From: an uncultured Ruminococcus sp.
GTDB lineage: Bacteria; Bacillota; Clostridia; Oscillospirales; Ruminococcaceae
Assembly (NCBI GenBank): GCA_902776945.1
Contig: CACYSH010000004.1
Span: 7,170 to 61,674, forward strand
DNA: 54,505 nt
Reading direction: 5' to 3'
Shown here: in pieces, positions 50,063-54,505 of the stretch
Layout: every line of letters begins with the position of its first letter
Numbering within the stretch: the stretch's first letter is position 1
Program-made: the position numbers and the translations under genes
Notes under the pieces: generated by a model
The model's database searches: none
Told to the model about the DNA's origin: nothing
The model's input: only the letters and a program-made list of their open reading frames with translations

Positions 50063-51330
50063 TTATTTCTCAAATCTTACCTTTATTGCATTTGCGTGAG
50101 CCGTCAGACCCTCTCTCTCGGCAATAAGCACAATATCGTCCTTCGCCTGACAAAGCGCGTCCTCAGTATAATAAATGAAGCTCGAACGCTTCTCGAAGCT
50201 GTTCACCCCGAGCGGCGAGAAAAACCGCGCCGTACCGCTGGTAGGCAAAACATGATTTGGCCCCGCATAATAATCGCCAAGCGGCTCGGGAGCATAACTG
50301 CCCAAAAACAGCGACCCGACATTATCAAGCCTGCCGATATACTCCATAGGATTCTCAAACAGCACTTCAAGGTGTTCGGGCGCTAACTTGTTCGCTATCT
50401 CACAGGCGCGTTCGCGGCTGCCGCAGACTATAATAGCGCCGTAATTTGCGAGCGATTCGGCAATTATCTCCTTGCGGTCAAGATATTCCATCTGACGGGC
50501 AAGCTCCTTCACGGTCTCGTCGGCGAGCTTCTCGCTTGTGGTAACAAGGATAGCCGAAGCCAGTCTGTCATGCTCCGCCTGAGACATCAGGTCAGCCGCA
50601 ACAAACTTCGGGTCGGCGCTGTCGTCCGCAACTATAAGAATTTCTGAGGGACCCGCGATCATGTCAATATCGACCGTGCCGTAAAGCAGCTTTTTCGCCG
50701 TCGCCACAAAGATATTTCCGGGGCCCACGATCTTGTCTACCTTCGGGATCTCCTCCGTGCCGTATGCAAGCGCTGCTATCGCCTGTGCGCCGCCCGCCAA
50801 GAATACTCTGTCAACGCCGCAGCAGGCAGCCGCAACGAGAATATCCTTGTTCGGCGTGCCGTCCTTGAGCGGCGGCGTTACCATGATTATCTCCTTAACG
50901 CCCGCAATTTTCGCGGGAACGGCGTTCATCAGCACGCTCGACGGATAAGCCGCCGTGCCGCCCGGAACGTACAGACCCACTCTTTCAAGACCGCGCACGC
51001 GCTGACCCAGCACCACGCCGTTTTCCTTCGGGCTTACGAAGCTCTGCGACTTCTGACGCTCGTGAAAGTCCTTGATGTTCTCGATAGCGTTCAAAATAGC
51101 GTCGGTGAATGCGGGGTCGGCTTCGGTGAGCGCGTCGTTGATAACGTCGCGGGGAACTTCATAATATTGCGGCAGCTTGCCGTCGAATTTCTCGGTGTAA
51201 GGACGTTCTCTATTATCTCGGAAACGATTGCCGTAACCTTTTTATCGGTCTCGCCGCTGCGCTTTTCCACCTGCTTGAAAAATTCCTCTTCGGCGGTGCC
51301 GTCGGCGATTATCTTGCGAATTATATCCAT
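50063..51330 (-). pseudogene. hisD: Histidinol dehydrogenase with internal deletion and frameshift
   Basis: HisD oxidises histidinol to histidine in two NAD-dependent steps. The N-terminal frame starts at ATG 51330 (AAGGAG upstream), runs MDIIRKIIADGTAEEEFF...IVSEIIENV and then goes out of frame near 51210. Homology resumes in another frame with YTEKFDGKLPQYYEV, and continues intact to the end (GPGNIFVATAKKLL, GPSEILIVAD, APEHLEVLF, GPNHVLPTSGTA). The conserved G-D-x-A stretch that normally stands between the two parts (about 8 residues) is missing. The loss is 3n+1 bases, near 25. The gene is probably inactive unless the assembly is wrong here. Confidence 0.85.
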
Positions 51331-51344
51331 TATTTTACTCCTTA

Positions 51345-51830
51345 TCATATTGTCAGCAGGCAGCGTTCCGCCTGCTCTCTTGATTTAAAAATATATATGT
51401 TCTTCTGCGGGTACTTTTCCAAAAGCTCATAGATCACGGGCAGACATTCCGCAGAAAAATCCCTTATGAATCTTTCAAAATCCGGGTCTAACCTGTCCTC
51501 TTTCCACGGTATATCGGGGCGGTCTTTGCCGATACGCTCATGCGCTCCCGCAAGGCACACTTCAAGCGGAAAATCAAGCAAAAATACCGTATCGCAGGCA
51601 TTCAGCCGAGTTTCAATTGTCCGCTGATAGTTGCCGTCGATCAGCCACTTTTCACCCGACATTATCTCTGCCAAACGGCAGTCGAACTCCTCCCGCCCGA
51701 TGTGAGTTCTGTCGGGTCGGTGGTAGATCATGTCAAGGTGATAGAGCGGAAGACCCGTCCTTTCGCTCAAAGCCCTTGAAAACGTGCTTTTGCCCGCACC
51801 GGGACAGCCGATGACGATGACCTTTTTCAA
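51345..51830 (-). CDS. P-loop nucleotide kinase-like protein (FlaR/topology-modulation type)
   Basis: The 161-aa protein has a Walker A motif (IVIGCPGAGKSTFSRAL, residues 6-22) and the adenylate-kinase-like layout of the AAA_17/FlaR group: LPLYHLDMIYHRPDRTH, WLIDGNYQRTIETRL and FLLDFPLEVCL. Such proteins probably phosphorylate a small molecule; the substrate is unknown. The start is TTG at 51830, with GGAGGG 6 nt upstream. It ends 14 bp before hisD and is part of the his operon. Confidence 0.85.
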   Translation of the reverse strand: MKKVIVIGCPGAGKSTFSRALSERTGLPLYHLDMIYHRPDRTHIGREEFDCRLAEIMSGEKWLIDGNYQRTIETRLNACDTVFLLDFPLEVCLAGAHERIGKDRPDIPWKEDRLDPDFERFIRDFSAECLPVIYELLEKYPQKNIYIFKSREQAERCLLTI

Positions 51831-51891
51831 AGCAAGCCCTCCCGAAAAGCGGCGGACAGCACTTTAAGCTTCTGCAACTTTGACACATGGA

Positions 51892-51940
51892 CAGACAAAA
51901 CTATCTTTTATCTTTTATCCTTTATCTTCTTATCTTTTTT
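51892..51940. repeat. AAAGATA-type 7-mer array at the hisG stop codon
   Basis: 'acagacaaaac' is followed by plus-strand TATCTTT, TATCTTT, TATCCTT and TATCTTC (51902-51929), then TTATCTTTTTTA into the hisG stop codon. It is nearly identical to the array at hisF. Confidence 0.85.
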
Positions 51941-52568
51941 ACAGATTATCCCGCACCTTACGCACGAAATCCTCTATCTCCTTCTGGCGGAGCTTCATGC
52001 TTACCATATTGACGATAAGCCGCGCCGAGATCGGGCAGATGTCCTCGATGACCTCCAAGCCGTTTTCTTTAAGCGTGGTGCCTGTCTCGACAATATCCAC
52101 AATACCGTCTGAAAGCTCCAGCAGCGGCGCAAGCTCCACCGAGCCTTCTATCTTGACGATCTCAACGTCCATACCCTTTGATTCAAAGAAATTACGGGCA
52201 ATATTGGGGTATTTGGTAGCTATCGTCTTAACGTTATAGCCGCCGTAGAATTTCGAGCCTTTCTTTGTGGCGAGGGCGAATTTACAGCGTCCGAAGCCGA
52301 GATCGACTATCTCGAAGCACTTGCCCTGCATTTCCATTATGGTGTCCTTGCCGACCACGCCGATGTCGCAAACGCCATGCTCGACATAGGTGATAACGTC
52401 GTTTGCCTTAGCGAGAACTACCTCCATGTTTCCGTCGGGTACAGGGAGAATGAGCTTTCTGCCCTTCTCGCGGACGGCAGTGCAGTCGTAGCCGATCTTT
52501 TCGAGCAGCCCGACGGTATCCTTTTCGAGCCTGCCTTTTGTCAATGCTATCCTTAACGGTTTATTCAT
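51939..52568 (-). CDS. hisG: ATP phosphoribosyltransferase, short form
   Basis: HisG starts histidine synthesis by joining ATP and PRPP, and is the feedback-controlled step. The 209-aa short form lacks the C-terminal histidine-binding domain and needs HisZ, which is encoded two genes upstream. LRIALTKGRLEKDTVGLLE starts the fold, and DIVETGTTLKENGLEVI is the PRPP-binding loop. GGAAGAAATC lies before the ATG. Its stop codon abuts a 7-mer repeat array. Confidence 0.97.
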   Translation of the reverse strand: MNKPLRIALTKGRLEKDTVGLLEKIGYDCTAVREKGRKLILPVPDGNMEVVLAKANDVITYVEHGVCDIGVVGKDTIMEMQGKCFEIVDLGFGRCKFALATKKGSKFYGGYNVKTIATKYPNIARNFFESKGMDVEIVKIEGSVELAPLLELSDGIVDIVETGTTLKENGLEVIEDICPISARLIVNMVSMKLRQKEIEDFVRKVRDNL

Positions 52569-52626
52569 CTGATTTCTTCCTTTACTTAATGTAAATATTT
52601 CAGCTCACGCGCCTGCTGACGGGCGG

Positions 52627-53178
52627 TCATATCAGCTTCATCAGCTTGCAGTTTTCAATGCCGGCTTTCCAAAAATCCCTGCGGGGATAATTCTTTATCC
52701 GGCTGACGATACTCGAATTCATCGCCCCGTGTCCGACAATAAGAACGTCCTTACCCGCCCTGACCTGCGGCAATGCCGCTTCGTCAAGAAATTCACCCGT
52801 GCGGGCGAACAGCTCGTCAAGACTCTCGCCGCACGTTTCCGACGGCGTATAGCTTTCGGGGTGAAAGAAAAGCTCGTTTATCGGGCAATCGGGTATCTGA
52901 AAGCTGTTTTCTACCCCCTCGAACCGCCCGAAAGACATTTCAACAAGCCGTTCATCGGTAATTATCGGGACTTCCCGCCCGCGCAGAAGTATTTCGGCGG
53001 TCTCACGCGCCCTCACAAGCGGCGAACAGTAGCACACGTCGAAATGAACGTCCTTGTATTCGTCGGCGGCTTTTTCAGCCATACGCCGACCCTCGCCGTT
53101 CAGCGGAATATCCGTCCTGCCTTGCAGCTTGTGCAGGTCGTTCCAGTCGGTTCTGCCGTGACGTATTATATATAACAT
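52627..53178 (-). CDS. Histidine phosphatase superfamily protein
   Basis: This 183-aa protein is of the phosphoglycerate-mutase-like phosphatase type. The phosphohistidine is in YIIRHGRTDWN (His7 after Arg6), CSPLVRARETAEILL and the acidic EMSFGRFEG follow, and the second histidine is in LIVGHGAMN. It starts 3 bp after hisZ and lies between hisZ and hisG. No classical histidinol-phosphate phosphatase (HisB N-domain or PHP type) is in the operon, so this protein is a candidate for that step, but position is the only evidence. Confidence 0.9.
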   Translation of the reverse strand: MLYIIRHGRTDWNDLHKLQGRTDIPLNGEGRRMAEKAADEYKDVHFDVCYCSPLVRARETAEILLRGREVPIITDERLVEMSFGRFEGVENSFQIPDCPINELFFHPESYTPSETCGESLDELFARTGEFLDEAALPQVRAGKDVLIVGHGAMNSSIVSRIKNYPRRDFWKAGIENCKLMKLI

Positions 53179-53181
53179 GAT

Positions 53182-54378
53182 TTATAACTCTATCGTGTAC
53201 TCTTCCTCGCCGAGTACATATATCTTATGTATGCCCTTCGCGGCGGCATATTCTTTCGTATCGGCAAGCGTGGTGAAAAGACTGTTCTCCACCGTCTGCC
53301 CCTCGCGGACGAGCTTCTGCGCAAACGCCATCGACTCCACCACATAGCCCTTTTCGCCGAATACGATACAATCGGGCGTTTCGGGCTTCGGAGCCTCGCC
53401 GATCTTGCAGAGATACGTCGCCACCGCGTCGCAGTTCACGCCGAACCCGACTGCGGGACACTCCCTGCCGAACTCGCTTAACAGCTTGTCGTATCTGCCG
53501 CCTTTAAGAACGCTGTCGCCGATTCCCGTAAGATAGCCCTTGAAAACTATCCCCGTGTAGTAGTCGGTCTGCCTTACAATGCCTAAATCGACGATTATCT
53601 TGTCCTTATAACCAAGGCTCGAAAGGCGGTTGTAGACCACTTTCAACTCGTGCAGGATAGACTTGATATTGTCGTCGGAGCAGAGCCGCGCCGCCTTGTC
53701 GAAAACGTCCTCGCCGCCGAAAAGTCCGGGCAGCTTTTTGAGGGTCGCCGTAACCTCGTTGTCAGCAATGCCGTCAAGCAGGTCGTTCAGCGCGGGATAA
53801 TTCTTCGCATTGATAAGCACACGAATTTCCTCTTCGGTGCGTGCGTCAATGTTCAGCTTGCGGACAAGCTCCTTGAAGTAACCGATATGCCCTATTTCAA
53901 GGCGGAAATCCTTGCCGAAGCAGGCAAGAGCTTCCACTGCCGTACAAAGCGCTTCATAATCGGCGCGGCGGGTGTTTTCGCCGCCGATAAGCTCGATACC
54001 CGTCTGCACGACCTCGTCGGACTTGCCCTTCAAAAGCGCGTTATTCGTGAACACCGCCTGATCGTAGTAAAGTCTGAGCGGCAGATCGGATTCTTTAAGC
54101 CTTGTCGCGGCAAGACGCGCTATCGGGATAGTGTTGTCGGGGCGCAGGGTGATAAGCCTGTTTTTCGAATCGGTCAGCTTATACAAACTCTCCTGACGGA
54201 AGGTGCGCGAAGTGCCGAGAAAAACGTCGTAAAATTCCATGCAGGGCGTAACGACCTCGCTGTAACCGAAATGTCGGAAAAGCTCGGTAAGGCGCTTTTG
54301 CACGGTGCGCCGTGCAAGGCACTCCTCGAAAAGCAGGTCGCGTGTTCCCTCCGGGGTTATCAGATCGTATCTTTTCAT
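53182..54378 (-). CDS. hisZ: ATP phosphoribosyltransferase regulatory subunit
   Basis: HisZ is a histidyl-tRNA synthetase paralogue that binds short HisG and confers activity and histidine feedback. The class II synthetase core shows YDLITPEGTRDLLFEECLARR, motif 2-like LYYDQAVFTNN and the late GGRYDKLLSEFG. The 398-aa protein lacks the anticodon-domain features of HisS. ATG at 54378 is chosen because AAAGGA lies 9 nt upstream; ATG at 54387 overlaps that site. It is the first gene of the operon in the window. Confidence 0.93.
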   Translation of the reverse strand: MKRYDLITPEGTRDLLFEECLARRTVQKRLTELFRHFGYSEVVTPCMEFYDVFLGTSRTFRQESLYKLTDSKNRLITLRPDNTIPIARLAATRLKESDLPLRLYYDQAVFTNNALLKGKSDEVVQTGIELIGGENTRRADYEALCTAVEALACFGKDFRLEIGHIGYFKELVRKLNIDARTEEEIRVLINAKNYPALNDLLDGIADNEVTATLKKLPGLFGGEDVFDKAARLCSDDNIKSILHELKVVYNRLSSLGYKDKIIVDLGIVRQTDYYTGIVFKGYLTGIGDSVLKGGRYDKLLSEFGRECPAVGFGVNCDAVATYLCKIGEAPKPETPDCIVFGEKGYVVESMAFAQKLVREGQTVENSLFTTLADTKEYAAAKGIHKIYVLGEEEYTIEL

Positions 54379-54387
54379 ATTATTCAT

Positions 54388-54505
54388 TCCTTTACTTTGC
54401 TTTAATCAATGGTGTTAGTCCCAAAGTGGGTAGATGACAAAAATCAAATCTCTAACAATCCGTAATTTCGTACAGATGCGCTGGTGTACGAACCGTCAGG
54501 CTGAA
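54388..54505. other. Upstream region of hisZ (window edge)
   Basis: This 118-bp end piece has no clear -35/-10 pair, no T-box core (AGGGTGG-like) and no gene. CGTACACCAGCGCATCTGTACG (minus strand, 54467-54488) is a small inverted repeat. The true his promoter is probably outside the window. Confidence 0.5.

Noticed and set aside
54388-54505. A T-box or riboswitch upstream of hisZ
   Set aside because: No T-box AGGGTGG core, specifier stem or terminator could be found in the 118 bp available.

Overview
The window looks like a chromosome segment of a Clostridia-type Firmicute, most likely an Oscillospirales/Ruminococcaceae relative. The evidence is the conserved Firmicute order dprA-topA-trmFO, the infC-rpmI-rplT operon with a leader attenuator, rpsT beside a divergent spore-protease gene (gpr), a MecA-like adaptor, strong Shine-Dalgarno sites, and near-consensus TTGACA-17-TATAAT promoters. 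The genus call is inference. No rRNA or tRNA gene is visible.

Layout. 1-8.9 kb (minus strand): small membrane protein, trmFO, topA, dprA, a TrmH-like rRNA methyltransferase, a GNAT, then rplT-rpmI-infC behind an attenuated leader; infC appears to start at AUU. 8.9-11.2 kb: an orphan MoxR-type ATPase and a 66-aa unknown protein. 11.2-27.6 kb (plus strand): all enzymes from glutamate to arginine (argG, argH, argC, argJ, argB, argD, argF), with ArgR-box-like palindromes upstream of argG. Between them lie small membrane or hypothetical genes, a frameshifted DUF3592 gene beside an intact paralogue, a transglutaminase-like membrane protein, a lipoprotein, and an antitoxin-like gene cut by a MITE-like element. 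27.6-43.5 kb: mixed short operons (gpr/rpsT, a LytTR regulator with a membrane partner, galE, a zinc-ribbon membrane protein, MATE, rpe/mecA-like, an EIIA-like protein without its histidines, ABC-F, an HlyD-like lipoprotein with a membrane partner, an Rrf2 regulator, a Cytidylate_kin2-type kinase, a poly-Thr lipoprotein). 43.9-54.4 kb (minus strand): a his operon hisZ-(histidine phosphatase)-hisG-(P-loop kinase)-hisD-(deacetylase)-hisB-hisH-hisF-(NlpC/P60, GNAT, unknown)-hisI-hisE, ending at a terminator. hisA, hisC and a recognised histidinol-phosphatase are absent here, and hisD carries an internal deletion/frameshift.

The most unusual layer is non-coding. At least six families of short dispersed repeats fill the intergenic spaces. 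Two of them are built from tandem 7-mers (AATAGTT/AATAGTG, and AAAGATA-like) and sit directly on the stop codons of genes (topA, the MoxR gene, argC, the zinc-ribbon gene, hisF, hisH, hisG, MATE). A two-repeat, one-spacer relic with the 61-bp period and hairpin repeat of a type I-E CRISPR array lies between hisH and hisF with no cas genes. A perfect 23-bp inverted-repeat element splits the antitoxin-like remnant between argJ and argB.
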